Assembly (NCBI GenBank): GCA_030653505.1
Contig: JAURZK010000182.1
Coordinates: 1 to 47,831, forward strand
Length of the DNA: 47,831 nucleotides
Direction: 5' to 3'
Origin: Rubrivivax sp.
Lineage (GTDB): Bacteria; Pseudomonadota; Gammaproteobacteria; Burkholderiales; Burkholderiaceae_C
The translations under genes and the position numbers were made by a program. Of this stretch, positions 40,626-47,831 are shown in pieces; position 1 is the stretch's first letter; each line of letters opens with the position of its first letter. The notes beneath the pieces are model-generated. The model did not search any database, was not told where the DNA came from, and saw only the letters and a list, made by a program, of their open reading frames with translations.

Positions 40626-41498
40626 TCAGCTGCCTTCGAAGGTGTTGCACTGCGGCACGCTGCCGCCGGCCAGCCCGCGCTTGAACCAGCTCACACGCTG
40701 CGCGCTGCTGCCGTGGGTGAAGCTGTCGGGCGTCACGCGGCCCCGCGAGGACTTCTGCAGCGTGTCGTCACCGATCTTCGACGCGGCGTTCAGCCCTTCC
40801 TCGATGTCGCTCTGGTCCAGCCAGTCCTTGCCCTTCTGCGAGTGGTGCGCCCACACGCCGGCCAGGCAGTCGGCCTGCAGTTCCACCTTCACCGACAGCG
40901 CGTTCTGCTGCGCCTGCGAGACACGCCCGCGCATCGCGTCGACCTTGCCGGTGACGCCCATCTGGTTCTGCACGTGGTGCGCCACCTCGTGGGCGATGAC
41001 GTAGGCCTGCGCAAAGTCACCCGGCGCGCCCAGGCGCTGGCTGAGCGTGTCGAAGAAGTCGAGATCGATGTAGACCTGCCGGTCACCCGGGCAGTAGAAG
41101 GGGCCCATGGCGCTGTCGCCGGTGCCGCAGGCAGTTGGCGTGGCGCCGCGGAAGAGCACCAGCCGCGGCGCCTCGTAGCTGCTGCCACCGGCCTGGAAGA
41201 GCTGGCCCCAGACCTTTTCAGTGTCCTTCAGCACTACCGAGACGAAGGCTGCAGCCTTGTCGTCGGGCGGCGGAGCCTGGGCCGGGCCGGCGGGAGCCGA
41301 TTGCTCGATGCCCTGCCCGCCGCCGCTGAGCAAGCCCAGGATCGTCATCGGGTTGATGCCGAAGATCCAGCCCCCCACGAGCGCGATGACGATGGTGCCG
41401 ATGCCGACACCGCGCCCGCCGATGCGCCGTCCGCCGCCGGACGACTGGCCACGCCTGTCCTCGACGTTGTCGCTGCGTTCCTGGTCTTCCCACTTCAT
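40626..41498 (-). CDS. Neutral zinc metallopeptidase, YpfJ family
   Basis: 290 residues. One N-terminal transmembrane helix ([20 protein letters not shown], about 30-50) anchors it, with the rest outside. The zinc signature is [11 protein letters not shown] (HEVAHH), followed by [11 protein letters not shown] with the third ligand. The family (Zn_peptidase, DUF2342-like YpfJ) has no known substrate. A Gly/Arg-rich cytoplasmic stretch precedes the helix. It heads the leftward run with the CoA-transferase and M20 genes. Confidence 0.9.
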   Translation of the reverse strand: MKWEDQERSDNVEDRRGQSSGGGRRIGGRGVGIGTIVIALVGGWIFGINPMTILGLLSGGGQGIEQSAPAGPAQAPPPDDKAAAFVSVVLKDTEKVWGQLFQAGGSSYEAPRLVLFRGATPTACGTGDSAMGPFYCPGDRQVYIDLDFFDTLSQRLGAPGDFAQAYVIAHEVAHHVQNQMGVTGKVDAMRGRVSQAQQNALSVKVELQADCLAGVWAHHSQKGKDWLDQSDIEEGLNAASKIGDDTLQKSSRGRVTPDSFTHGSSAQRVSWFKRGLAGGSVPQCNTFEGS

Positions 41499-41512
41499 GT
41501 GCCGTCCTCAGT

Positions 41513-41529
41513 CCGACGAGGGTCGTCGG
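41513..41529 (-). promoter_or_regulatory. Hairpin in the metallopeptidase leader
   Basis: CCGACGA-GGG-TCGTCGG, a perfect 7-bp stem with 3-base loop, 15 bases before the metallopeptidase ATG. No T-run follows, so it is more likely a leader structure or an operator than a terminator. Confidence 0.35.
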
Positions 41530-41588
41530 CAGCGGACATTCTGGCCCCGCCAGCGACCCACGCGTCTGTGCGGCGAACCCGCAGGCGC

Positions 41589-41631
41589 AAAAAAGGGGGT
41601 GCGGTGCAGGCGCTTGTCGGCGCCTGCCGCA
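41589..41631 (-). terminator. Terminator of dcd
   Basis: On the minus strand a strong stem (GCAGGCGC / GCGCCTGC, 41606-41627, extended by TGCGG/CCGCA with a bulge) is followed by CCCCC and TTTTTT (41594-41589). It begins 7 bases after the dcd stop. The T-run is a few bases away from the core stem. Confidence 0.7.
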
Positions 41632-41637
41632 GCAGCC

Positions 41638-42219
41638 TCAGGTCTTCGGCAAGGTGACGCCGCGCTGGCCCTGGTACTTGCCGCCGCGGTCCTTGTAGCT
41701 CGTCTCGCAAACCTCGTCACTTTCGAAGAACAGCACCTGCGCGCAGCCTTCGCCGGCGTAGATCTTGGCCGGCAGCGGCGTCGTGTTGCTGAACTCCAGC
41801 GTCACGTAACCTTCCCACTCGGGTTCGAAGGGCGTGACGTTGACGATGATGCCGCAGCGCGCGTAGGTGCTCTTGCCCAGGCATATCGTCAGCACGTTGC
41901 GCGGGATGCGGAAGTACTCCAGCGTGCGCGCCAGCGCAAAGCTGTTGGGCGGGATGATGCAGACGTCTTCGTTGATGTCGACGAAACTCTTGGGGTCGAA
42001 GTTCTTCGGGTCGACCACCGTGCTGTAGATGTTGGTGAAGACCTTGAACTCCGGCGCGCAGCGGATGTCGTACCCATAGCTGCTGGTGCCGTAGCTGACG
42101 ATGCGCTTCATCTCGCCGTTGGCGTCGACAGCCGTTCGCACCTGGCCGGGCTCGAAGGGCTCGATCATCCCGTGCTCTTCGGCCATGCGCCGTATCCACC
42201 TGTCGCTCTTGATCGTCAT
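41638..42219 (-). CDS. dcd: dCTP deaminase
   Basis: 193 residues. Dcd deaminates dCTP to dUTP, the main route to dTMP in such bacteria. Family blocks seen: [65 protein letters not shown] (with the catalytic Glu) and the C-terminal [17 protein letters not shown], which closes over the nucleotide. ATG 42219 is preceded by GGGAGG. An in-frame ATG at 42240 would add 7 residues. It has its own promoter and terminator. Confidence 0.98.
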   Translation of the reverse strand: MTIKSDRWIRRMAEEHGMIEPFEPGQVRTAVDANGEMKRIVSYGTSSYGYDIRCAPEFKVFTNIYSTVVDPKNFDPKSFVDINEDVCIIPPNSFALARTLEYFRIPRNVLTICLGKSTYARCGIIVNVTPFEPEWEGYVTLEFSNTTPLPAKIYAGEGCAQVLFFESDEVCETSYKDRGGKYQGQRGVTLPKT

Positions 42220-42257
42220 GCGCCTCCCGTCGTTTTGCACACTTCCCGTTGCGCATG

Positions 42258-42263
42258 ATTCTA
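42258..42263 (-). promoter_or_regulatory. -10 element of dcd
   Basis: TAGAAT about 38 bases before the dcd ATG on the minus strand, back-to-back with the promoter of the Mpo1-like gene. Confidence 0.5.
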
Positions 42264-42274
42264 GGAGCCTGCGC

Positions 42275-42280
42275 TAGCAT
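42275..42280 (+). promoter_or_regulatory. -10 element of the Mpo1-like gene
   Basis: TAGCAT 34 bases before ATG 42315. The two divergent -10 elements are only 11 bases apart. Confidence 0.4.
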
Positions 42281-42314
42281 GGCTTCGTGCCGGCCCACCC
42301 CAGGAGAAAAGCTC

Positions 42315-42857
42315 ATGGCCACGCCCTTCCGCAGCGCACTGCAGCTGCTGACGCAGTACGCGGCCTACCACCGCGACAGGCGCAACATCGCCACGCACTT
42401 CGTCGGTGTGCCGATGATCATGTTCGGCGCGCTGGTGCTGCTGGCGCGCCCGGAATTCGAGCTCGGCGGCGTCACGCTCACGCCGGCAGCGCTGGCGCTG
42501 GCATTGGTGCTGCCGTGGACGCTGAGCCGCGGCGCGCTGGCCCTGGGCGGCCTGACGGCCGCGGTGTGGCTGGCGCTGGCCGTGCTGGCGCACCTGATCG
42601 CCGGCGCCACCGGTCAGAGCGCGGCCTGGGGGCTGGCTTTCTTCGCCGTCGGCTGGCTGATCCAGTTCGTCGGCCACTACTACGAAGGCCGCAAGCCGGC
42701 ATTCGTGGATGACCTCGTGGGCCTGTTCGTGGCGCCGATGTTCGTCTTGCTGGAAGCGCTGGCGCCGCTGGGGCTGTTCCGCGGCCTGATGGCCGAAGTG
42801 GAGCGCCGCGCCGGCCCCACGATGCTGCGCGACTTGGCGCACCCGGCCACGCGCTGA
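42315..42857 (+). CDS. Mpo1-like membrane protein (DUF962)
   Basis: 180 residues with four or more hydrophobic segments. The two family blocks with conserved His are YAAYHRDRRNIATHFVGVP near the start and IQFVGHYYEGRKPAFVDDL near residue 125. Yeast Mpo1 is a 2-hydroxy fatty acid dioxygenase using iron bound to such His; bacterial members are untested. ATG follows CAGGAGA. The gene is convergent with the threonine aldolase gene, 16 bases apart. Confidence 0.88.
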   Translation: MATPFRSALQLLTQYAAYHRDRRNIATHFVGVPMIMFGALVLLARPEFELGGVTLTPAALALALVLPWTLSRGALALGGLTAAVWLALAVLAHLIAGATGQSAAWGLAFFAVGWLIQFVGHYYEGRKPAFVDDLVGLFVAPMFVLLEALAPLGLFRGLMAEVERRAGPTMLRDLAHPATR

Positions 42858-42873
42858 CCCGGCTGCGCGGGCT

Positions 42874-43914
42874 TCACACCAGCAGGCCGCCCAGGACTTC
42901 TGCCGCGCGCGCCACCTGCGCGGCGTTCACGTCCAGGTGCGTCACCGCACGCACGGTGCGCGCGGCGAAGGCGTTGAGCAGCACGCCGCGATCGCGCGCC
43001 AGCGCCACGAAGCTCGCGGCATCCGGCGCGCCGTCGACGAGGTGGAACACGACGATGTTGGTCTGCACCGTGGCCAGGTCCAGTCGGACCTTCGGGCTCG
43101 TCGCCAATGCCTCGGCCAGCACGCGGGCGTGCCGGTGGTCTTCGACCAGGCGCGCACGGTGGTGGTCCAGCCCGTGCAGTGCGGCGGCGGCGTAGAAGCC
43201 CGTCTGGCGCATCGCGCCGCCGAGCATGCGGCGGTGGCGGCTGGCCGCAATGATCAGTTCACGCCGGCCGGCCAGCAGCGAGCCGCCCGGTGCACCCAGC
43301 CCCTTGGAGAACGCCACTGCCACGAGGTCGAAGGGCGCGGCCAGCTCGGCCTCGCTGCGGCCGCTGGCCACGGCAGCGTTCCACAGCCGGGCGCCGTCGA
43401 GAAAGCTCGCGATGCCGCGCGCACGCGCTGCGGCGCAGATGTGCTCGGCATTTGCCTGCGGAAACACCACGCCGCCGCCGCGGTTGTGCGTGTTCTCGAT
43501 CTGCACCACCGTCGTGGGCGGAAACACCGGCAGGCCGCGCGGCTTGATCGCCGCCTCGAAGTCGGCACAGGTGTAGAGGCCGCCCTGCCCCACCTCGACC
43601 AGCTGCACGCCGGCGTTGGCCGCCGCGCCGCCGGTCTCGTGCCAGCCGGCATGGGCCTCGCGGCTGGTGATGACCTCGTCGCCCGGCCGCGCCAGCACAC
43701 GCAGCGCCACCTGGTTGGCCATCGTGCTCGAGGGCAGCCACAGTGCGGCCTCCTTGCCCAGCACGGCCGCACAGCGTTCCTGCAGCTGCGTCGTCAGGGG
43801 GTCCTCACCGTACTGGTCGTCGCCCACGGGGGCCGCGGCGATGGCCGCGCGCATGACCGCAGTCGGGCGGGTGACGGTGTCGGAGCGCAGGTCGATGGCG
43901 GGTGTGCTGTCCAT
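42874..43914 (-). CDS. ltaE: Low-specificity L-threonine aldolase
   Basis: 346 residues. PLP enzyme of the beta-eliminating lyase fold that splits threonine or allo-threonine to glycine and acetaldehyde. Signatures: IDLRSDTVTRPT, AGWHETGGAAANAG, NTHNRGGGVVFP, LDGARLWNAAVASG and FSKGLGAPGGS with the PLP Lys. Start: the ATG at 43914 is preferred over 43920 because TAGCAT (43922-43927) ends 7 bases before it and transcription would begin there; the other ATG would lie ahead of the transcript. The -10 overlaps the tupC stop. Confidence 0.94.
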   Translation of the reverse strand: MDSTPAIDLRSDTVTRPTAVMRAAIAAAPVGDDQYGEDPLTTQLQERCAAVLGKEAALWLPSSTMANQVALRVLARPGDEVITSREAHAGWHETGGAAANAGVQLVEVGQGGLYTCADFEAAIKPRGLPVFPPTTVVQIENTHNRGGGVVFPQANAEHICAAARARGIASFLDGARLWNAAVASGRSEAELAAPFDLVAVAFSKGLGAPGGSLLAGRRELIIAASRHRRMLGGAMRQTGFYAAAALHGLDHHRARLVEDHRHARVLAEALATSPKVRLDLATVQTNIVVFHLVDGAPDAASFVALARDRGVLLNAFAARTVRAVTHLDVNAAQVARAAEVLGGLLV

Positions 43915-43921
43915 GACCATG

Positions 43922-43927
43922 ATGCTA
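43922..43927 (-). promoter_or_regulatory. -10 element of the threonine aldolase gene
   Basis: TAGCAT on the minus strand overlaps the TAG stop of the ABC ATPase gene and ends 7 bases before ATG 43914. This again predicts a leaderless message and decides the start codon. Confidence 0.4.
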
Positions 43928-44677
43928 GTCCGGTGCGGGGAGGGCGCTGGCCGGCCAGGGCAACTCGCCCCTCAGGAACTGCGCAGCCTCCGGCGGCAGC
44001 ACGTCGGCGAAGAAGTGGTCGACCGGCAGGTCGACCACCAGGCGCCCGCCCTCCAGGTAGGCCACGCGCGTCGCCAGGCGCTTGGCCTGGCCCAGGTTGT
44101 GGGTGCTCATCACCACCGTCGTGCCCTCGTCGGCGATCTCGGCGATGAGGCGTTCGACCTCGCGCTTGGCGCTCGGGTCCAGGCTGGCCGTCGGCTCGTC
44201 CAGCAACAGCAGATCGGGCCGCAGCGCCCAGGCGCGCGCCAGCGCCAGGCGTTGCTGCTGACCGCCCGAGAGTGCCGTGGCCAGGCGGCGCTCCAGGCCC
44301 GCAAGACCCACCCGCTGCAGCGCCTGTGCGCAGCGCGCGGAGCGCTCGGCCCGAGGCACCTGACGCAGCCACAGCGACAACATCATGTTCATGCGCACGG
44401 ACACGCTCAGCAGAAAGGGGCGCTGGAAGAGCATGGCCACGACCGGCGGCGCCCCAGACCCGGCGCCGTGCAGTTCGCGGCGGCCCTGGCCCGGCAGCAG
44501 GCCGTGCAGCAGCCGCAGCAGCGTCGTCTTGCCCGAACCGTTGGCGCCCACCAGCGCCAGGCGGTCGCCGTGGCGCACGCACAGGTCCAGCGGGTGCAGG
44601 GCCTGCACGGCGCCGAAGCGCACCGCCGCGGCATGCAGGCTGACCAGTGGCATGGCTGGGCTGGGGTTGGCGCTCAT
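43925..44677 (-). CDS. tupC: ABC transporter ATPase, tungstate/molybdate (TupC) type
   Basis: 250 residues, one ABC domain: Walker A GANGSGKTT, Q-loop LFQRPFLL, signature LSGGQQQR, Walker B LLLLDEPTASLD and the switch His in STHNLG. It would power uptake through the adjacent permease. The substrate assignment rests on the TupB-like partner and on moeA/fdhD next door; a sulfate or other oxyanion role cannot be excluded. Its ATG overlaps the permease stop by 4 bases, so translation is coupled. Confidence 0.85.
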   Translation of the reverse strand: MSANPSPAMPLVSLHAAAVRFGAVQALHPLDLCVRHGDRLALVGANGSGKTTLLRLLHGLLPGQGRRELHGAGSGAPPVVAMLFQRPFLLSVSVRMNMMLSLWLRQVPRAERSARCAQALQRVGLAGLERRLATALSGGQQQRLALARAWALRPDLLLLDEPTASLDPSAKREVERLIAEIADEGTTVVMSTHNLGQAKRLATRVAYLEGGRLVVDLPVDHFFADVLPPEAAQFLRGELPWPASALPAPD

Positions 44678-45387
44678 GCCCAGGCCGGGTCCACGCGCGC
44701 GATGCGGCCGCGCACGGCACCGATACCCAGGTTGACGAGCCCGACGACACCCAGCAGCACCGTGCCCAGCGCCAGCGCCAGCGGCAGGTCGCCTTTGCTC
44801 GTCTCCAGCGCGATGGCCGTGGTCATCACGCGGGTGACGCCGTCGATGTTGCCGCCGACGATCATCACTGCGCCCACCTCCGAGATGGCGCGGCCAAAGG
44901 CCGTGAGCACCACCGTCACCACCGCCATGCGCGTATGCAGCAGCAGCAGCACCGCCGCCTGCACCGGGCCCGCGCCGAGCGAACGCAGCTGGTCGCCACC
45001 TTCGTTCAGCGCGTCCAGCACCAGCTGGCGCGACAGCGCGGCGATCAGCGGCACGACGAGGATGCTTTGCGCGATGACCATCGCCGTGGGCGTGAACAGG
45101 ATGCCCCAACTGCCCAGCGGCCCGGCACGCGACAGCAGCAGGTAGACGAGCAGGCCGACCACCACCGACGGCAGGCCCAGCAAGGTGTTGACGCCCCAGA
45201 CCAGCGCGGCGTGCCCCGGAAAGCGCACGACGGCCAGCGTGGCACCCAGCGCCAGCCCCATCACGGCGCCCAGCAGGCAGGCGGTGGCGCTGACGTGCAG
45301 CGAGAGCGCGACGATCTGCAGCAGCACGGCGTCGGCATTCGCAATGAGCTGCAGGGCCAGCCCAAGGCTGTCGGACAAGGTGTTCAT
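44674..45387 (-). CDS. tupB: ABC transporter permease, tungstate/molybdate (TupB) type
   Basis: 237 residues with five or six membrane segments. The permease cytoplasmic loop with the EAA-like motif is seen in ALNEGGDQLRSLGAGPVQA, and the domain resembles TupB (LLGLPSVVVGLLVYLLLSRAGPLGSWGILFTPTAMVIAQ). It would import tungstate or molybdate with TupC. No substrate-binding protein gene (tupA) is adjacent: the next gene to the right is moeA on the other strand. Confidence 0.85.
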   Translation of the reverse strand: MNTLSDSLGLALQLIANADAVLLQIVALSLHVSATACLLGAVMGLALGATLAVVRFPGHAALVWGVNTLLGLPSVVVGLLVYLLLSRAGPLGSWGILFTPTAMVIAQSILVVPLIAALSRQLVLDALNEGGDQLRSLGAGPVQAAVLLLLHTRMAVVTVVLTAFGRAISEVGAVMIVGGNIDGVTRVMTTAIALETSKGDLPLALALGTVLLGVVGLVNLGIGAVRGRIARVDPAWA

Positions 45388-45581
45388 GGAAGCGAGGTTG
45401 TGGCTGGGTTCAGCGCGGCCACGCAGGGCGCCGCGGATTCTGACGCGCCGTCGTCCGTGCCACGATATGCACAGGCTTGCCTATCCGGGCGCGCCGCCGC
45501 TGCGAGGATGGCGCCGATGCAGAATCACAGCGCCGCGGCTGCGGTCGGGCCGCGTGAGCGCCCGCCGCAGACCGGCACAGT

Positions 45582-45598
45582 GCACCCGCAACGGGTGC
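45582..45598 (+). promoter_or_regulatory. Hairpin just upstream of moeA
   Basis: GCACCCG-CAA-CGGGTGC, a perfect 7-bp stem with 3-base loop, ends 11 bases before ATG 45610 and touches the weak ribosome site GGGA. It could hinder initiation. If the upstream in-frame ATG at 45517 were used it would be coding instead. Confidence 0.35.
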
Positions 45599-45609
45599 GG
45601 GAAACACCG

Positions 45610-46884
45610 ATGACCGAACTTGCAGAGTCGCCACTGACCACCGGGGACCGCAACCTCAGCGTGGACGAGGCGCGCGCTGCCATCGCCGCCGCATTGCAGC
45701 CCATCGCCGGGACCGAGACCGTGGCACTGCCCAAGGCGCTGGGGCGCGTACTGGCCGAAAACGTCATCTCGCCCATCGACGTGCCGGCGCACGACAACTC
45801 GGCGATGGACGGCTACGCCTTCCGCGGCAGCGAACTGCAGGCGGCGGGGCCCACCACCCTGAAATCCGTGGGCACGCTGTTCGCCGGCGCGCCCTGGTCC
45901 GACAACGTCGGTGCAGAGCAGTGTCTGCGCATCATGACCGGCGCCGTGATGCCCCGCGGCCTGGACACCGTGGTGCCACTGGAACTCTGCCATGTCGATG
46001 GCGACACGGTGCGGGTCGAGCTCGGCGTGATCCGCGCCGGCGACAACCGCCGGCGGCGCGGTGAAGACCTGGCGGCGGGTCGGCCAGCGTTGCAGGCCGG
46101 GCGGGTGCTGAAGCCGGCCGATTTGGGGCTCGTGGCGTCGCTGGGCATCGGTGAAGTGCCCGTTCGGCGCCGGCTGCGTGTGGGGCTGTTCTCCACGGGC
46201 GACGAGTTGCGCATGCTGGGTCAGCCGCTGGACGCAGGCAGCGTCTACGACAGCAACCGCTACAGTCTCATGGGCGCCCTGCAGCGGCTGGGCATGGAGG
46301 TGATCGACCTCGGTCTGGTGCGCGACGACCCGGCGGCGCTGCAAACCACGCTCGAAGCAGCGGTGGCACAGGCCGACGTGGTGCTGACCAGCGGCGGCGT
46401 AAGCATGGGCGACGCCGACCACACGCGGGACGTGCTGGCGCGCATGGGCGAGGTGGCCTTCTGGAAGGTGGCGATGCGGCCCGGCCGGCCCTTTGCCTTC
46501 GGCCCGCTGACACGCGAGGCTGGCGCGCTGCCGTGCTGGCTGTTCGCGCTGCCTGGCAACCCCGTGGCCGCGCTCGTCACCTTCTACGCCTTTGCGCGCG
46601 AGGCGCTGCTGCAGCTGGCCGGGGCGGCGCCCCGGCCGCTGCCCGTGCTGCAGGCCCGTTGCACCACCGCCTTGCGCAAGCGGCCCGGTCGGACCGAGTT
46701 CCAGCGTGCCATCGTCGAACCCGCGGCTGACGGCGGATGGCAGGTTCGGCTCACCGGTTCGCAGGGCGCCGGCGTGCTGCGCAGCATGAGCGAGGCCAAC
46801 GCGCTCGTCGTGCTGGGCCACGCGCAGGGCTCCGTGGCCGAGGGTGGCCTCGTCGACGTGTGGTTGTTCGACGGCCTGGTGTGA
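45610..46884 (+). CDS. moeA: Molybdopterin molybdenumtransferase MoeA
   Basis: 424 residues. MoeA inserts molybdate into adenylated molybdopterin to finish the cofactor. Blocks: the start LSVDEARAAIAAALQPI, ISPIDVPAHDNSAMDGYAF, MTGAVMPRGLDTVVP, VGLFSTGDEL, then DVVLTSGGVSMGDADHT of the MogA-like domain, and MRPGRPFAFGPL with LPGNPVAALVTF. The C-terminal beta-barrel ends with the Ser-rich LRSMSEANALVVL. ATG 45610 suits family length; ATG 45517 in frame would add 31 residues. It lies next to tupBC and fdhD, forming a molybdenum/tungsten group. Confidence 0.95.
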   Translation: MTELAESPLTTGDRNLSVDEARAAIAAALQPIAGTETVALPKALGRVLAENVISPIDVPAHDNSAMDGYAFRGSELQAAGPTTLKSVGTLFAGAPWSDNVGAEQCLRIMTGAVMPRGLDTVVPLELCHVDGDTVRVELGVIRAGDNRRRRGEDLAAGRPALQAGRVLKPADLGLVASLGIGEVPVRRRLRVGLFSTGDELRMLGQPLDAGSVYDSNRYSLMGALQRLGMEVIDLGLVRDDPAALQTTLEAAVAQADVVLTSGGVSMGDADHTRDVLARMGEVAFWKVAMRPGRPFAFGPLTREAGALPCWLFALPGNPVAALVTFYAFAREALLQLAGAAPRPLPVLQARCTTALRKRPGRTEFQRAIVEPAADGGWQVRLTGSQGAGVLRSMSEANALVVLGHAQGSVAEGGLVDVWLFDGLV

Positions 46885-46900
46885 CCGTCGCGGCCCGCGG

Positions 46901-47827
46901 CTACGAGCCGGCGACCACGCGCACCGCGGCGCGCTGCGGTTCGGGCTCGGAGTCGAAGCGCTCGGCGCCCGTGTAGCAGAGGAAGTGGCGGTTCGCGGCG
47001 CGGCCGAAGAGCGTCATGCCCAGGCGCGAGGCCAGTTCGTGGCCCATGGCCGTGACGCCGTTGCGCGAGACGATGATGGGCACACCCATCTGCGCGCCCT
47101 TCATCACCATCTCGCTCGTCAATCGGCCCGTTGTATAGAAGGCCTTGTCGCCACCCACCACGCCGTGCAGGCCCATCCAGCCGGCGATCGTGTCGATGGC
47201 GTTGTGACGGCCCACGTCTTCGACGAAGTGGAGCATCTCACTGCCTTGCGGCTGCAGTTGGAACAGCGCGCAGCCGTGCACCGAGCCGGCCTTGCGGTGG
47301 ATGCTCTCCTGCTGGCGCATGGTCTCAAGCATGCGGTGCAGCGTGGTCTGGCGGATGCGCGCCGTGGCGGCGTCGGGCAGCGTCACGGTGTGCAGCTGCG
47401 TCATCGCGTCGCCGAATACCGTGCCCTGGCCGCAGCCGGTGGTGACGACACGCGTGGCGGTCTTCGCTGCGATGTCCTTCACGCCGTCGTGCGTGCGCAC
47501 GGCGGCTGCGCCGACATCCCAGTCGACGGTGATCGAATCGACTTCCTGCACGCTGGCGATGAGCCGCTGGTTGCACAGGTAGCCCAGCACCAACAACTCG
47601 GGGCACTGACCCAGCGTCATCAGCGTGACGAGCTCGCGCTTGTCGACGAAGACGGTGAGCGGACGCTCGGCCGGGATGTGGATCATTCGACGCTCGCCGT
47701 ACTCGTCGAGGATCTGGATCTCGCGCAGCAACTCGCACCGCGCGGCTGTCAGGCGGGGCGCGCCGGGCACGCGCGAACGTGCCGGCGCCTCGGCCGACGG
47801 GGTCACGGGCAGTGCTTCAGGCTGCAC
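46901..47827 (-). CDS. fdhD: Formate dehydrogenase sulfurtransferase FdhD
   Basis: About 308 residues; GTG 47827 is the first possible start, but the frame is open to the right edge, so the 5' end may be missing. FdhD passes sulfur from IscS to the molybdenum cofactor of formate dehydrogenase. Family blocks: TVFVDKRELVTLMTLGQCPELLVLGYLCNQ, VVTTGCGQGTVFGD, HRKAGSVHGCALF, FVEDVGRHNAIDTIAGW, TTGRLTSEMVMKGAQMGVPIIVSRN. The loop corresponding to the CxxC of the E. coli protein has a single Cys. It is convergent with moeA, 16 bases apart. Confidence 0.93.
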   Translation of the reverse strand: MQPEALPVTPSAEAPARSRVPGAPRLTAARCELLREIQILDEYGERRMIHIPAERPLTVFVDKRELVTLMTLGQCPELLVLGYLCNQRLIASVQEVDSITVDWDVGAAAVRTHDGVKDIAAKTATRVVTTGCGQGTVFGDAMTQLHTVTLPDAATARIRQTTLHRMLETMRQQESIHRKAGSVHGCALFQLQPQGSEMLHFVEDVGRHNAIDTIAGWMGLHGVVGGDKAFYTTGRLTSEMVMKGAQMGVPIIVSRNGVTAMGHELASRLGMTLFGRAANRHFLCYTGAERFDSEPEPQRAAVRVVAGS

Positions 47828-47831
47828 CGAC

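Noticed and set aside
45388..45609. Molybdenum-cofactor riboswitch or ModE site upstream of moeA
   Set aside because: I see one simple hairpin but not the multi-stem pattern or a ModE-like palindrome.

Overview
The window is strongly GC-rich, almost fully coding chromosomal DNA from a betaproteobacterium, most likely Burkholderiales (Rubrivivax/Leptothrix/Comamonadaceae-like). This is inferred from gene order: murJ - SirB1-like - hda - HAD phosphatase - pcnB - folK, rpsT divergent from murJ, a DUF3579 gene divergent from argD-argF, and rpsP-rimM-trmD-rplS. I see no tRNA, rRNA, insertion sequence, prophage or CRISPR array. No gene-free stretch exceeds 300 bases; the longest are 26971-27204, 26059-26284, 45388-45609 and 17616-17832, and what they hold is listed under features.

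Layout. 1-2856: end of a Rieske oxygenase gene, an EamA permease, a thiosulfate/mercaptopyruvate sulfurtransferase, and a universal stress protein behind an FNR/Anr-like palindrome. 2972-4743: ZIP metal transporter and a Tat-exported dienelactone hydrolase-like protein. 4812-10946: a polyphosphate block (ppx, sixA, ppk) with a 50-residue coupled ORF, a zinc desuccinylase-like gene and orn. 11003-13586: M48 protease, pterin dehydratase, rsgA. 13662-17615: leftward ribosomal operon rpsP-rimM-trmD-rplS followed by a NUDIX and a CobD/CbiB-like gene. 17833-19989: TM2 protein, then the phosphate transporter pit with its PhoU-like partner. 20096-26058: leftward murJ-to-folK operon. 26285-30019: rpsT, DUF3579, argD-argF and a PPOX flavoprotein. 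30101-32605: cupin plus an unrecognised protein, then an SDR/FAH catabolic pair. 32712-37354: an arsS radical SAM gene, a membrane-fused flavoprotein disulfide reductase and a frameshifted glutathione reductase gene. 37374-41498: secreted M20 peptidase, CoA-transferase, zinc metallopeptidase. 41638-43914: dcd, Mpo1-like protein, threonine aldolase. 43925-47827: tungstate/molybdate-type ABC genes tupCB, moeA and fdhD.

How it fits together. Phosphate and polyphosphate storage is one theme: ppk, ppx, sixA and pit/phoU lie within 15 kb. A PHO-box-like sequence sits at canonical spacing upstream of ppk, and a better one overlaps the predicted start of the phoU-pit transcript. This suggests opposite PhoB control of polyP synthesis and low-affinity uptake. 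A second theme is a thiol/arsenic redox group (arsS, VTT-flavoprotein, broken gor) preceded by an ECF-like promoter. A third is molybdenum/tungsten supply and cofactor delivery (tupBC, moeA, fdhD) at the right edge. Several genes have a TANNNT hexamer 7-8 bases before the ATG and no ribosome binding site, which points to leaderless transcripts.
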